Counted from the first letter of the stretch, positions 36,851 to 47,354 are shown. The stretch: 64,000 nt of DNA from Saprospiraceae bacterium (GCA_020436935.1 JAGQWX010000019.1:1-64000), one strand, 5' to 3'. Translations and numbers: made by a program. Notes: generated by a model from the letters alone, not told the origin.

Positions 36851-38557
36851 GTGAATAATACATTCGAACATATCAAGCCAAACATAGAAAATTGGCCAAT
36901 CAACATCTTTCATAAGAACAGAGACGAATTTATTAAGGAGCTCAATCAGTTTGTTTTCAACAGACTCAAACAAAGCAACCACAGTTTCCAGGACCTCTTA
37001 GCAAAAACAATTTATCTTGAAAATCAGCGGGTTAGAGTGTCTCCATGGAAAGTTGACCCACCTGATGATAAAAATTACTGGCACGAGCTGAGCCAGGAAA
37101 TGAATGCGGCACTCAAGAACAGCGATCCTGGCGATGCACTGGATCAGATCATGATGCGCATCATCAACCGATACAACAGCGAGATTGTGGGAGGATTTAA
37201 TGCCAAGACCTTCAAGTTTGCCAGAAAATTTTTGACGGCCATCTACAAAAGGCTGTTCAACAAATTCAACGAAGGCAAGGAAGGAGGTTATTTCTGGGGC
37301 AGTAAAAAGACGCTGGAGTCAAGACTAAAGGTTTTTGGATACGTAGAAGAAACCAGAAAGCTGTTTGATAAAGGAACGGTTCTGATTGTTCCAACACATT
37401 TTTCCAACCTGGACAGCATCATGGTGGGTTATGTGCTGGAAGTCATTGCCGGACTGCCTGCATTTGCTTACGGCGCAGGTTTGAATCTTTATGAAGTGGA
37501 GCTTGCAGCCTATTATATGAATAGACTGGGAGCTTATCGGGTTGACCGTAGGAAGAGAAACCCGGTATATCTGGAATGCCTCACGTCAATGGCCTCGTAT
37601 TCACTCTATAAGGGATTGAACAATATTTTCTTCCCAGGAGGCACCAGGTCAAGAAGTGGTGCCATAGAAGACAAATTGAAGCTTGGGCTGCTTGGCAGTG
37701 CCATCGAGGCGCAGCGCCTGTTTATTTATGATAAAAGTCCTAAGAAGGTCATCATTGTACCGGTTGTGCTGGGCTACAGCTTCGTATTGGAAGCCAAAAG
37801 TATGGTGGATCAATACCTGAGGGTGATAGGAAAGGAACGTTATATGCGCAACAAGGACACGGCAATCACGTTTTCTGACAGATTGCGCTTTTTTAAGGCT
37901 TTATTTGCCAAAAAATCCTCGATGTATCTCTCTTTTGGAGAACCCATTGACGTTATGGGAAACAGGATCAGGGAAGACGGAAACAGCTATGACAAAAATG
38001 GAAATGTGATCAATCTGGAAGATTATTTCCGCCTGGAGAACGATCTTTCTGAAGATGCCCAAAGAGAAAATGTTTACACCAAACTTCTTGGTCAGAAGAT
38101 TGTTGAATCCTTTTTGAAAAACAATGTAGTTCAACCTTCACATCTCATTTCATTTTTACTCTTCGAGGTGATTTTGAAATACAGGAAGGATCTTGACATG
38201 TTGTCCATCATAAAACTTCATCCAACGGAAGTGCAAATTCCTAAATTCGTTTTTAAAACGATGCTCATTTCTGCTATGGAAGTTTTAAGAAATTGGGATA
38301 AGGAAGGGAAATTGATTTTGGATGAACAATTAAAGACGGATGACCTCGACACCATTATCGAGCTGGGAATTAAAGATTGCGGCATTTATCATGGTGAAAG
38401 AGTCATCTATCAAACTACCGATAACCTGTGTACTGAAAACCTGAAACTGCTGTTCTATTACCACAACCGCCTCGAAGGGTATAAATTGGAAGAAGAGCTT
38501 GATTGGTCTAAGGTAAAAGAGTTTCGTTTCATTGATAAAATGGGAAATCTGGAGTGA
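36851..38557 (+). CDS. Glycerol-3-phosphate/1-acylglycerol-3-phosphate acyltransferase-type protein
   Basis: A 568-residue protein of the PlsB/PlsC acyltransferase superfamily. The catalytic H-x4-D is H183-FSNL-D188, followed by the acceptor-binding block FPGGTRSRSG (261-270), which resembles the PlsB form GGRSRTG more than PlsC FPEGTR. The length exceeds PlsC and is shorter than E. coli PlsB. It likely acylates glycerol-3-phosphate or a lysophospholipid at the inner membrane surface. It starts at GTG (no ATG is available upstream), and its stop overlaps the next GTG start by four bases. Confidence 0.8.
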   Translation: MNNTFEHIKPNIENWPINIFHKNRDEFIKELNQFVFNRLKQSNHSFQDLLAKTIYLENQRVRVSPWKVDPPDDKNYWHELSQEMNAALKNSDPGDALDQIMMRIINRYNSEIVGGFNAKTFKFARKFLTAIYKRLFNKFNEGKEGGYFWGSKKTLESRLKVFGYVEETRKLFDKGTVLIVPTHFSNLDSIMVGYVLEVIAGLPAFAYGAGLNLYEVELAAYYMNRLGAYRVDRRKRNPVYLECLTSMASYSLYKGLNNIFFPGGTRSRSGAIEDKLKLGLLGSAIEAQRLFIYDKSPKKVIIVPVVLGYSFVLEAKSMVDQYLRVIGKERYMRNKDTAITFSDRLRFFKALFAKKSSMYLSFGEPIDVMGNRIREDGNSYDKNGNVINLEDYFRLENDLSEDAQRENVYTKLLGQKIVESFLKNNVVQPSHLISFLLFEVILKYRKDLDMLSIIKLHPTEVQIPKFVFKTMLISAMEVLRNWDKEGKLILDEQLKTDDLDTIIELGIKDCGIYHGERVIYQTTDNLCTENLKLLFYYHNRLEGYKLEEELDWSKVKEFRFIDKMGNLE

Positions 38558-39096
38558 ATTTTATAGTATACGACTTAGAAGCAACCTGTTGGAGGGGAAG
38601 ACCTCCCAAGGGCATCAATGAAATCATTGAAATTGGAGCCCTCAAAGTCAACCCTATAGGTGAAATCCTGGGCGTATTTAGCAAGTTTGTCAAGCCCACT
38701 GTAAATCCTCAGCTCTCTGACTTTTGCAAGTCGCTGACTTCCATTTCACAGGAGGATGTCGACAGGGCAGGAAACTTCCCAAAGGTTTTACAAGAATTCC
38801 ACGACTGGATAGACATTTATGATGAAGATTATTTGCTCTGCTCCTGGGGAAAGTTTGATGTACAGCTCTTGCACGACAATTGTGTCCTCCACAAGCTGGA
38901 AACAGACTGGCTGGATCTAAACATGAATGTAAAGGACAACTACCACCAGATGAAAGGAGAGCACAAGCTGTCAGGTCTGAAAAATACGATCAAACACGAA
39001 GGACTGGAGTTTACGGGTGTGCACCACAGGGCCATCAGTGATGCTGAAAATCTGGCCAAAATCTTCATCAAATACATAGATGAGTGGGAGTATTGA
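38554..39096 (+). CDS. DEDDh 3'-5' exonuclease, ERI-1-like
   Basis: A 180-residue exonuclease of the DEDDh superfamily. Catalytic residues are D7 and E9 in YDLEATCW, D102 in WGKFDVQLL, and H158 and D163 in GVHHRAISDAENL. The DLEATCW motif and length match the ERI-1/KapD-like subgroup, which trims structured RNA ends in eukaryotes; bacterial substrates are unclear. It begins with GTG inside the stop codon region of the acyltransferase gene, so the two are translationally coupled. It ends 18 bases from the convergent adhesin gene. Confidence 0.88.
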   Translation: MNFIVYDLEATCWRGRPPKGINEIIEIGALKVNPIGEILGVFSKFVKPTVNPQLSDFCKSLTSISQEDVDRAGNFPKVLQEFHDWIDIYDEDYLLCSWGKFDVQLLHDNCVLHKLETDWLDLNMNVKDNYHQMKGEHKLSGLKNTIKHEGLEFTGVHHRAISDAENLAKIFIKYIDEWEY

Positions 39097-39114
39097 TTGT
39101 CCTGATTAAATGGG

Positions 39115-42100
39115 CTACCTTATCAAAGTAATATCCCTTCTGGTCTGGAATGTTTTCCCATTTTTCAAAAGTGCCCTGACATAAACCACAAATACACCAG
39201 GCACTAGTTCTCTTCCATCAAATGTACCATCCCAACCATTTCCGGCATCGCCCGGGATGAGGTCATTTCTGGAATAAACAACATTACCCCATCGGTCATA
39301 AATGCTTACTTCTTCTACCACATCTACTCCTTTATTTTCAGGAAGGAAGAATACGCCACTGCTCCCGCCTTTACTGATGACATTAGGAAACAGCCAATCA
39401 ATGGTCTCTGCAACGTATATTTCCATCGTATCAAAAACAACACACCCTGTCTCGCTAGTGACTTCCAGCACCAGAGCACCTGAAAAAGCAGGGGAAAAGT
39501 CTGCACTGCTGCAGTCTTGACAAATGGTTTCACCGTTATAATAAAAACTTACAGTTCCAAGTAAAGCTTGCTGTAGACTGGTTTCATACCCAATGCTGAG
39601 GTCATCACCCAGACGGATTGAAGTATCTGCAGGAAGGTCAGCAGTGAAAAACAGACCATTGGGCACCAGCAAAGATTTAGCAATTTCACATCCCCATTTG
39701 TCTTTAAGAGTCACGACATACTGTCTGGATTCCAATCCTGAAATCAAAGAATCATTGACCACCTGCCCCGGACGGTTGAGATTGATCATAAACGGACCGA
39801 AGCCCCCAAGTACAGATTGAAGTTCTATTTGTCCATCATCACCACCAAAACAGGTTGGGGCGGTTGGGAAGACATCAAAACTTACCAGGGTGCTTTGCTC
39901 CTGTAAAAGTGTGATGGCCGCAGTATCAAAACATTGATTGACACTGTCGATCACCACAAGTTTATAATTACCGGCCACTCCTGTAGCAACGGAAGAGTCG
40001 GCATTCGCAAAAGGCGCATCATTGAGTGTCCAGATGTATTGCAATCTTCCTGGAGCAACGTGGTTTACACTTGCCAATAATTCTACTTCTGTGTTCTTAC
40101 ATAATAATGGGGAATCCTGCATCAGCGAATTGATAACAGGAACACTGTTATCGATGCTGATGACAATGTCAAAAGTGTCAATACACGAAAAGCTTTTTTC
40201 AACGACAAACATATACGTGCCCGGCAAATCTGAGGACAAACTCAAAACACTGTCAACACGTTGATTATCAGGTGTGATCCACCAAAATCCTATATTTTCC
40301 GTCGTAAGATTTGCTTGTAAAAATGTAGAGTCAGGATTGCAGAAAATGTCATTGCCTGTTAGGCTGGCATCCGTAACTCTTACGTCTTTCAAAAGAAGAA
40401 TAGAATCCTGAGCCTGGCAATTTTCTGTTGACAATACATTGAGGAAAACCTTTCCTTCCTGCGTGGTGGATAAGGTGTCGCTGGTGGACAATACTGCAGT
40501 GCTGGATGTCCAGCGGAAAAGTTTGATTGGCTGGTCCGAGATCACATTGACCAATGCTGAATCACCATTGCAGGGAATGAAAAATGAATCAGGAAGCATC
40601 AAGTTGGGTATTCTTTTGACATCTCTTACCTCTGTGGCAACAATGGTATCACAACCATTTCTTCCAAAAGCTTGCAGCGTATAAATGCCTGGTTCTGTTG
40701 CATTGATATCTCTGGTTATTGCAGCAAAGCCATTGGGCCCTTTCCATTCATAGTTTCTGATGATTGATGATGAATCAACCCTGACACGGGCAAAAGATCG
40801 CGAACAAACCAAAGAGTCTGTGAGCAAGCTCACAAAAGGTTTAGTTATATTTTGGAAAACCTGAATGGAGTCTGTTGCAATGCAGTTGTTCACGGCTTTG
40901 ATCACTCCAAAATAAGTACCGGGACTGACTACGCTCAGTGGACCCTCGAGAACAGCAGTGTCCATGCCGTTTCCATACCATTTGATTTCTTTGATCCCCT
41001 TGTCTGTATTAAAATTGATATTCACGGCTGTGAGACTACAGGTCAAGGTATCGGAAATCCTCCTGGTAACTATGGGGCTGACTTTGTCTTCAGCAATACT
41101 AATAGAATCTTTATAGACGCAGCCCAAAGGAGTGGTGACTTGAAAACTATAGGTTCCCGGTGTTTGAATATTGGCAAAATAGGTGTCGTCTGGAATCGAA
41201 TCAGGACCCGACCATGTGACAGCACTGAAACCCATGGTATCAATCAAGCTGATAATGCCTCCTTCACAACCCACAACTTCTGTCTCAAAAGCGTAGTCCA
41301 CAGAGTCTCTGAGATCATTGACCAAAATGGTATCCCTTACCACACATCTTCTGTTGTCCGTGCTGGTCAGGGAGTATGCACCCGCCGATTTTACAACGAG
41401 AGAAGCGACATTGCCAGGAACAATTACTCCATTCCTCTTCCATTCAACGGAGAAAACCAGCCTGTCGCTTTGAAAAGAAATGGTGGGTGTTGTATCAAGA
41501 CACGTGATGTCCATTGGAGATTTTATAATTTGCGCTGGTAAGGTGTCCCAGGCCAGATTTACAGTAGCTGGCAGCGATTCACATCCATTAGAAGGTCTGT
41601 TGGCTATAAGCGTGAATACTCCATTGGCATTGTTGGTATTAAAATTTTGTCGGTTGATGTTCACACTCTTTGCCTGCGAGAGCACAACGGAGCCAGCAAG
41701 CCAGGTTATCCTGTCTTCTCCCTTGTCTGTGACAGCATTGATCGTTTTTGAAAAATTGCCGGAACAATTGAGGGTATCGAAAGCTTTGACAGTAAGAATC
41801 GGCAGTTGCAAGTCGTGGATAATTTGAAAAGTATCTTTGAGATTGCATCCCTTTCTTGTCGTCAGCTTATAAATGTATGTGCCTTCCTGAAGACTGTCAA
41901 TTTTTAGATTTGTCGAGGTAAAGCCTGAAGGTCCTGACCAGAGAATTCCTTGTACCTTGGATAGTGAATCGACTCTTACATTAATTGAGGCTTGTGAATT
42001 CAAAATGCAGGTTTTCTTGGTAATGACAGAGTCTAGTTTGGGTAAGTCCCTTTCATCACCAACCTGAACTTCGATTTTTATTTCACAACCCGAACTTCTG

Positions 42101-44565
42101 TCTTTTGCGATCACCCTGTAAATTCCTGGTTCCTGGACCAAAGCGACAGTAGCGTTTGGTGGGCTGAGAATTGGAGGTGATAAGGCTGTTTGCCAGGTGT
42201 ATGTATAAGTCGTTTGATCTGTTGGAATCAACTCTATGGTATCCCTGCTGCAATCAACAATGATATCAGGAGCAAAACCAGGGTCTGAAACTGTAGTAAA
42301 CAAAGTCACACTTACGGTGTCCTTTGTCTGGCATCCATTAGGGAAAGTCGCAGTGCCAATGTAAGTCCCGATGGCAGTTGCATCGATTGTAAATGCATTT
42401 GAGGTAAAATTAAATGGACCTGTCCAGCTATAGCTCGCATTGGCTTGGGTCTGCAAAGGTCGCAATTGAACCGTGTTCACGGTGCAGGAAATACTGTCAT
42501 CATTCACCACAAAATTGGGAAATTGCTGATTGATTACAATGGGTATGCTTGTATCACGCGCAGGGCATCCGCTTCGGGAAATGAAACTCAGTGCGTAAAT
42601 ACCGTCTGTAGTTACCCGTTGTTCAAGTGAATTGTTGTTAAACCCTCCCGGTCCATTTGGTCCATTCCATACCAGGGTTCCAAACGGCCTGTCTGCGACG
42701 CCTCTCACCCATACTTCTCTTCCCCTGCAAAAAGTCTCCAATGTAACTTTTGGTGTGTAAGAGGTGTCTCTGAGTGTAATGGTTTGAGAAACCGGGCATC
42801 CGTTTTTTTGCATGATTGCATCTACCCGATAAGTTCCGGCATTGACAATGTTGTCAGGAAAAAGTACTTGTTCAAGGCCTCCCGCTGGATTTTGAAAGTA
42901 GAAATCAAGATTGTTCCTGAATAAGTTTCCATTGTTTATTTGGAAGCTAGATGAGCGGTTGATGCAATCAAAGGCTGCTGGTGAAGCTGCAATCACAGGT
43001 TTAGTGGTAGTTGTATCAATCTTAATATCAATGGTTGGAATGGGTACACGACAACCATCGCTGTGCGTAACAAAACCATTGACAGGGCCTGTACTTCCAA
43101 TCAGGACCTGGTTGATGCCCACTGGTGTTCCCACACCCAGCCAGTCAGTGCTGGTAATTACACCTGTTGAAGTCACGGTCACCGTAGCATTGGGCTTATC
43201 ACAAGTGATGGTATCTGCACTGACGCTAATGACAGGCGCCGATGGGTCGTATAAAACCTCGTAACTAGAGCTTGCAGTGCATCCCTGATCATTGATGGTG
43301 AGGTTGTAGACTCCTATTTTATCAACCCTTATGGTATCTTTATTGGTGTAAGTTATGTTGCCGGCAGCTGTGGTCCAGGTGTACATTGCAGAGTCTGAAA
43401 GCAATGCATTCTCAGCGTTCAATGTGATGCTAAAAAGGTTGCAGGCGAGGCTCGGATTATCTGCCACAATGGTGGGAGTCAGATCCAGGACCTGGAGATT
43501 GATGACAAAAATGGAGTCGCATAAGTTGGCATCTATATTTGGAGCTGCGACATAATAGGTCCCGGCAGTGTCAAATGTTCTTCCTCTGAAAGTATAAGTT
43601 GAACCCTTACAAATGGGTGTAGGCGTCACCATTATGCTGTCAGTGATGGGTTTGACGACCATAGTGATGCAGTTGCTGACGGCACCGCATAAACCAAGTC
43701 TGGCGAACTCTGACCCAAAGTCTCCAGCCTGCATTACGCTTCCGGGCTGTGGAAGTGAAGGAGCATCAGGTCTGAATACACTGTATTGACACACGGTATA
43801 AGTTCCAGGAGCAAGTCCCCCCTGAGGTATATTGCCGGTGAAGTAGTCTACCAGAAGACTTCCGTTGCTTACTGCATATCTGTTGTCGTAGCTAGCAGAT
43901 GAAGACATTCCGTTAGGAAATGTCGTTATTGCTGAAAGATTATAAGACTGGTTTTCACAATAACTATCGGAAGCTATTCTGAAACGGCCTACTTTGGTGT
44001 CACAGAACTGAGTACTGATGTTTTTTGAATTACAAAACTCGATGTTGAGACATTCAATATTACCTACATCAAAAGCAGATACATCTTCTATCTCCAGAAC
44101 CCATGTGCCATTGATGTTTCCGATATTGATGTCTTCCAGACAACCCTGGTATGGGTAATAGGACCCCTGGATTCTTGGTCCAAACCACACCTGACCATTG
44201 TTCCATCTGGATTGATATCCAATGTCGGGCATGGCGGTTTGAGCACATTGTACAAAGGTGACATCATATTCGATGGGTGGAAATGATGGGTTGCTCGGAG
44301 AAGTTCCGGGGCCCAAAATGTTCAAACGCTGGCCAGCCGGAGAGATCAGCGATATCGTGAGCTGGTTGATAGATTCGTGGGTAAATTTGATGGAGATATT
44401 ACAAATTTGGTCATTGCTAAAGCTGGTTGTTGCGCCGGAAACGATGATTGGAATTGCAGCAAGCCTGTCATCAGCTATCTCGTAGTCCTTAAGTATGCAG
44501 ACATTTTGGCCATAAAGGCTGATCGCAAGTATATTCAGTACAATGAGAAGGTAATTTCTCGTCAT
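39115..44565 (-). CDS. Giant adhesin-like surface protein with P domain and gliding-type C-terminus
   Basis: A 1816-residue secreted protein. In order: signal peptide (to about SLYGQ), a proprotein-convertase P-like domain (residues about 40-175, with CNISIKFTHESINQLTISLISPAG and GTWVLEIEDVSAFDVGNIECLNIEFC), more than ten Ig/PKD-like strand repeats with recurring G-x-Y-x-V and paired cysteines, and a C-terminal gliding-motility-associated domain (VSIYDRWGNVVYSRND, NGWDGTFDGRELVPGVFVVYVRALLKNG, RRDITLIR) of the CHU_C / type B sorting kind. It is exported by the T9SS and probably acts in adhesion or the extracellular matrix. The repeats look diverged, with no identical units. Confidence 0.88.
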   Translation of the reverse strand: MTRNYLLIVLNILAISLYGQNVCILKDYEIADDRLAAIPIIVSGATTSFSNDQICNISIKFTHESINQLTISLISPAGQRLNILGPGTSPSNPSFPPIEYDVTFVQCAQTAMPDIGYQSRWNNGQVWFGPRIQGSYYPYQGCLEDINIGNINGTWVLEIEDVSAFDVGNIECLNIEFCNSKNISTQFCDTKVGRFRIASDSYCENQSYNLSAITTFPNGMSSSASYDNRYAVSNGSLLVDYFTGNIPQGGLAPGTYTVCQYSVFRPDAPSLPQPGSVMQAGDFGSEFARLGLCGAVSNCITMVVKPITDSIMVTPTPICKGSTYTFRGRTFDTAGTYYVAAPNIDANLCDSIFVINLQVLDLTPTIVADNPSLACNLFSITLNAENALLSDSAMYTWTTAAGNITYTNKDTIRVDKIGVYNLTINDQGCTASSSYEVLYDPSAPVISVSADTITCDKPNATVTVTSTGVITSTDWLGVGTPVGINQVLIGSTGPVNGFVTHSDGCRVPIPTIDIKIDTTTTKPVIAASPAAFDCINRSSSFQINNGNLFRNNLDFYFQNPAGGLEQVLFPDNIVNAGTYRVDAIMQKNGCPVSQTITLRDTSYTPKVTLETFCRGREVWVRGVADRPFGTLVWNGPNGPGGFNNNSLEQRVTTDGIYALSFISRSGCPARDTSIPIVINQQFPNFVVNDDSISCTVNTVQLRPLQTQANASYSWTGPFNFTSNAFTIDATAIGTYIGTATFPNGCQTKDTVSVTLFTTVSDPGFAPDIIVDCSRDTIELIPTDQTTYTYTWQTALSPPILSPPNATVALVQEPGIYRVIAKDRSSGCEIKIEVQVGDERDLPKLDSVITKKTCILNSQASINVRVDSLSKVQGILWSGPSGFTSTNLKIDSLQEGTYIYKLTTRKGCNLKDTFQIIHDLQLPILTVKAFDTLNCSGNFSKTINAVTDKGEDRITWLAGSVVLSQAKSVNINRQNFNTNNANGVFTLIANRPSNGCESLPATVNLAWDTLPAQIIKSPMDITCLDTTPTISFQSDRLVFSVEWKRNGVIVPGNVASLVVKSAGAYSLTSTDNRRCVVRDTILVNDLRDSVDYAFETEVVGCEGGIISLIDTMGFSAVTWSGPDSIPDDTYFANIQTPGTYSFQVTTPLGCVYKDSISIAEDKVSPIVTRRISDTLTCSLTAVNINFNTDKGIKEIKWYGNGMDTAVLEGPLSVVSPGTYFGVIKAVNNCIATDSIQVFQNITKPFVSLLTDSLVCSRSFARVRVDSSSIIRNYEWKGPNGFAAITRDINATEPGIYTLQAFGRNGCDTIVATEVRDVKRIPNLMLPDSFFIPCNGDSALVNVISDQPIKLFRWTSSTAVLSTSDTLSTTQEGKVFLNVLSTENCQAQDSILLLKDVRVTDASLTGNDIFCNPDSTFLQANLTTENIGFWWITPDNQRVDSVLSLSSDLPGTYMFVVEKSFSCIDTFDIVISIDNSVPVINSLMQDSPLLCKNTEVELLASVNHVAPGRLQYIWTLNDAPFANADSSVATGVAGNYKLVVIDSVNQCFDTAAITLLQEQSTLVSFDVFPTAPTCFGGDDGQIELQSVLGGFGPFMINLNRPGQVVNDSLISGLESRQYVVTLKDKWGCEIAKSLLVPNGLFFTADLPADTSIRLGDDLSIGYETSLQQALLGTVSFYYNGETICQDCSSADFSPAFSGALVLEVTSETGCVVFDTMEIYVAETIDWLFPNVISKGGSSGVFFLPENKGVDVVEEVSIYDRWGNVVYSRNDLIPGDAGNGWDGTFDGRELVPGVFVVYVRALLKNGKTFQTRRDITLIR

Positions 44566-45107
44566 TAAGGGATTATTTATATAAGGTTCTTTTGTATATG
44601 TTTACTATTTGAGACACCGTAAAGCGGGTTTATTCCGGAATCAAAAATGCAAATTTCAATCCAGACTTTCCGAACATTACCTTGAAAGCTTCTCATCAAT
44701 ATTACAAATTTCATCTAATTTTTGTCTGGAACTAATAAAAGCCAAATAAAAATGAGGTTTACTTTTAGTCTATTCAACGTTTTAAAGAAATTATTTCTGA
44801 ATTGAATGTAAAGTGAAATATTCTTTCGTTTTGAATATCAATTCATTTTATCAGCCCAAATTACAGCATAGACTCTTTATAACAGCCCAGTTTCCGATGG
44901 CTATAACGTAAAAATAGCTTGAATGCGTGCCTTTAGGGGGCTGATAAATATGATCTCCGATTGTGTTGATTTTTGAATGTTTCTATATCCTAATTCGCAG
45001 GTTTATTGAAGGGAAAGCATGCAAACCATAACAAAAATGATTGGCACAAACCAAAATAAAAGAAAAATATAGTTTGCTTTCAAATGCATGTCACCAATCC
45101 AGGACGT
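44566..45107. other. Gene-free AT-rich region between two T9SS protein genes
   Basis: No gene was found in 542 bases. It must carry the promoter of the adhesin gene at its left edge, although I see no clear TAnnTTTG box. The notable content is the 102-bp inverted-repeat-bounded segment listed separately. Confidence 0.5.
44847..44948. repeat. Inverted-repeat-bounded 102-bp segment (MITE-like or structured RNA)
   Basis: Perfect 11-bp terminal inverted repeats, TTTATCAGCCC (44847-44857) and GGGCTGATAAA (44938-44948), enclose 80 bases. Inside lies a smaller hairpin (GGCTAT near 44899 with ATAGCT near 44913-44918) and a second copy of the CAGCCCA motif. There is no coding capacity and no obvious target-site duplication. 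It could be a miniature transposable element or a folded RNA. Confidence 0.55.
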
Positions 45108-47354
45108 TTACCTGATGATTGAAAAAGTTTTTCTAAATGCTAAACCTTCAGACTCAAGCAGTAAATAGTAAACACCATTATTCAGAGACTGCACAGAAAT
45201 CCTAAAATCAGCATCATAGTTGCCTTGAGTTTGGAGTCTTCCTGTGGTATCAAAGACTTTGTAACTTCCTTTATTTTTGGAGTTTATTATAAAAATAAAA
45301 TCATCAGCAGGAACAGGAAATATTTCAATTTCTTCTTTGTTCAATTTTGGAATGTCCGTTATTACATCTTCCATTTCTATATCAGAGGTATAGAAACTTA
45401 AACCTCCTCTTTCATTACCTACTATGATATCCATTTTCCCATCGTTGTTGAGATCGCCTGTTGCAGGATTGAGGCGCCTGCCTAATTTTTCAGGCAGCAC
45501 ATTTTTTTTCAAAAGAGTAAAGGGAGTTTCCGGATTTGGGCCATTGATTCTGTAAAGTGATAAGCTGTCCGAATTATAGCCCATCAAAATATAAGCTTCG
45601 TCTTTGGTTTTAAAAATTTCCGGTGAACCATTTTGTGTGGCAAAATTGTTTTTGTCAAATATCTTTCCCACATTTTCAGAATTGGGAGCCGTATCGCTAA
45701 ATTCATCAAAAATGGCCTGGGTCTTCGTCCCTTTGTTTTTGTAAAAATTAAGGCTATTGTTGGATTCACCAATTATAAAGTCCAATAAACCATCCTGGTC
45801 AAAGTCATAAAGAACAGGACTTGAATTGGGTCCAACGAAGATATTCTGGTATTCTGTGCTAATGAGATTGAACTGAAAATTGTCATTCCTGAAAAACATG
45901 AGCGTACCATTAGAATTCCCAACAAAAAGATCTTGATCTCCATCGCCATCGATGTCGCCACTGCAAGGTGCCAATCTGCTAAAATTGGTGGTGAGCTTCG
46001 ACAATTGGAGGAAGTCTTCATTTTCCAGAGAAAAACGAGGTTGAGTGGAGGTACCTTCATTTAACAAAAGAAAAAGTCGGTTTTGTCTGAGCACACCTGC
46101 TTGTGCAATGCCATTGCTTCCAACCACAATATCCGAAAGTCCGTCATTGTTGACATCTACAATGGCAGGGTGGCAACCTGTACCAAAATGCAACATTTCT
46201 TCAATCAGGAAATTTTTCGTAGCCAGGGTATAATTGCCTGTACAACTATCACCCTGATGAAGGTAAAGCCATACATTATTGACATTCTGATTGCTGTTGG
46301 ATTCGTTGGAAGCTACCACCACATCTTTATACCCGTCATTGTTTGCATCGATGAGGAAAGCTGCAGGAAAAGATTGTATACGGACACTTGTATCTGCGGA
46401 TGGCCACCTGTCGTCCTTGTCTGTAAACCAGGCTTCAGCTGTATTGCTGCCATTTTTTAGAAAAGTCAGATATTCTCCGGATACATCGCCCAGCAGAAGG
46501 TCAACATCTCCATCACAATCTGCGTCAAATGGGGTAATTGTTGATCCTGTATGTCGGTCACCTTTTCTGTTGTCGAAAAAATTGGCGCAGTTGGCACTGT
46601 TGGTGCTCAGCGTGATTTGTTCGTTGAATTGGTTTTCAATAAATTTTCCATAACATCTGTCCGAAAACTCCATCACAAAAGTATCCCTGCCAAATCCATT
46701 TTCAACAGCTTTATTGACATAGGAATACAAATAACTACCATCGGGTTCAAATGTGAGGATATCGGTGTCCCCATCATTGTCCAGATCATATATGCCCAGG
46801 ATATCTACAATTGAGACATATATATTGGTAAGGGAGCCATTGATACGATAAGTCAATACGTCGGCTGGAAAGGAAGGGTTCTTGATTTTTGTAAACTTCA
46901 GCCGGCCATTTTCTCTTGAACCTCTCCAAATTTCTATTCCAGCTACACCGAGAACATCCGGAGCTTTGAATATGTCCTCGATTCCGTCCCCATTGAAATC
47001 ATGGAGCAAACACCAGGTATGTATATTGGGAAATAATGAAATATATTCAGGAGCATAGGAGTAATTGATGGTGCCTTTGGTGCCTTTATTGAGATAGGTT
47101 GATACCACATTCCCGTTTCGGTCAAAAACGAATAAATCTTTTTGACCGTCATTGTCCAGGTCTATTTCAGAAAACTGAGGTGCAGACATTCCTCCGGCAA
47201 AAGGATATTGCAACTGCTTGTCTGCTTTTACCACCGGAATATCAAGTGGAGTAAGTATCTGGCCATGTGCTTCCAATAAAATCAATACCATTAAGGCAAG
47301 AGGCAAAAAACCTCTGCACAACAATGTTGGTTTATTTTGATGGAATGTTCTCAA
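45108..47354 (-). CDS. FG-GAP/VCBS-repeat secreted protein with T9SS sorting domain
   Basis: About 748 residues: a signal peptide (PLALMVLILLEAHGQ), repeated DxDxDGxxD blades (EIDLDNDGQKDLFVFD, DYDLDND-like IYDLDNDGDTDILTFE, DADCDGDVDLLLGD, DIDGDGDQDLFVGN) forming a propeller, and a C-terminal T9SS type A domain (EIFPVPADDFIFIINSKNKGSYKVFDTTGRLQTQGNYD ... LNNGVYYLLLESEG). The start is uncertain: a TTG at 47354 overlaps the upstream permease gene by 23 bases, and a second TTG at 47324 just after the permease stop would give a normal signal peptide. Function is unknown; it is probably cell-surface. Confidence 0.85.
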   Translation of the reverse strand: MRTFHQNKPTLLCRGFLPLALMVLILLEAHGQILTPLDIPVVKADKQLQYPFAGGMSAPQFSEIDLDNDGQKDLFVFDRNGNVVSTYLNKGTKGTINYSYAPEYISLFPNIHTWCLLHDFNGDGIEDIFKAPDVLGVAGIEIWRGSRENGRLKFTKIKNPSFPADVLTYRINGSLTNIYVSIVDILGIYDLDNDGDTDILTFEPDGSYLYSYVNKAVENGFGRDTFVMEFSDRCYGKFIENQFNEQITLSTNSANCANFFDNRKGDRHTGSTITPFDADCDGDVDLLLGDVSGEYLTFLKNGSNTAEAWFTDKDDRWPSADTSVRIQSFPAAFLIDANNDGYKDVVVASNESNSNQNVNNVWLYLHQGDSCTGNYTLATKNFLIEEMLHFGTGCHPAIVDVNNDGLSDIVVGSNGIAQAGVLRQNRLFLLLNEGTSTQPRFSLENEDFLQLSKLTTNFSRLAPCSGDIDGDGDQDLFVGNSNGTLMFFRNDNFQFNLISTEYQNIFVGPNSSPVLYDFDQDGLLDFIIGESNNSLNFYKNKGTKTQAIFDEFSDTAPNSENVGKIFDKNNFATQNGSPEIFKTKDEAYILMGYNSDSLSLYRINGPNPETPFTLLKKNVLPEKLGRRLNPATGDLNNDGKMDIIVGNERGGLSFYTSDIEMEDVITDIPKLNKEEIEIFPVPADDFIFIINSKNKGSYKVFDTTGRLQTQGNYDADFRISVQSLNNGVYYLLLESEGLAFRKTFSIIR

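Noticed and set aside
40852-41541. A 229-residue plus-strand reading frame inside the adhesin gene
   Set aside because: It is antisense to an 1816-residue gene with clear signal peptide, domains and sorting region; its sequence shows no domain and mixed composition.
47332-47354. A frameshift or fusion between the LptF/G permease and the FG-GAP protein because the genes overlap
   Set aside because: Both frames have complete, family-typical ends; the overlap comes only from choosing the most upstream TTG, and a TTG at 47324 removes it.
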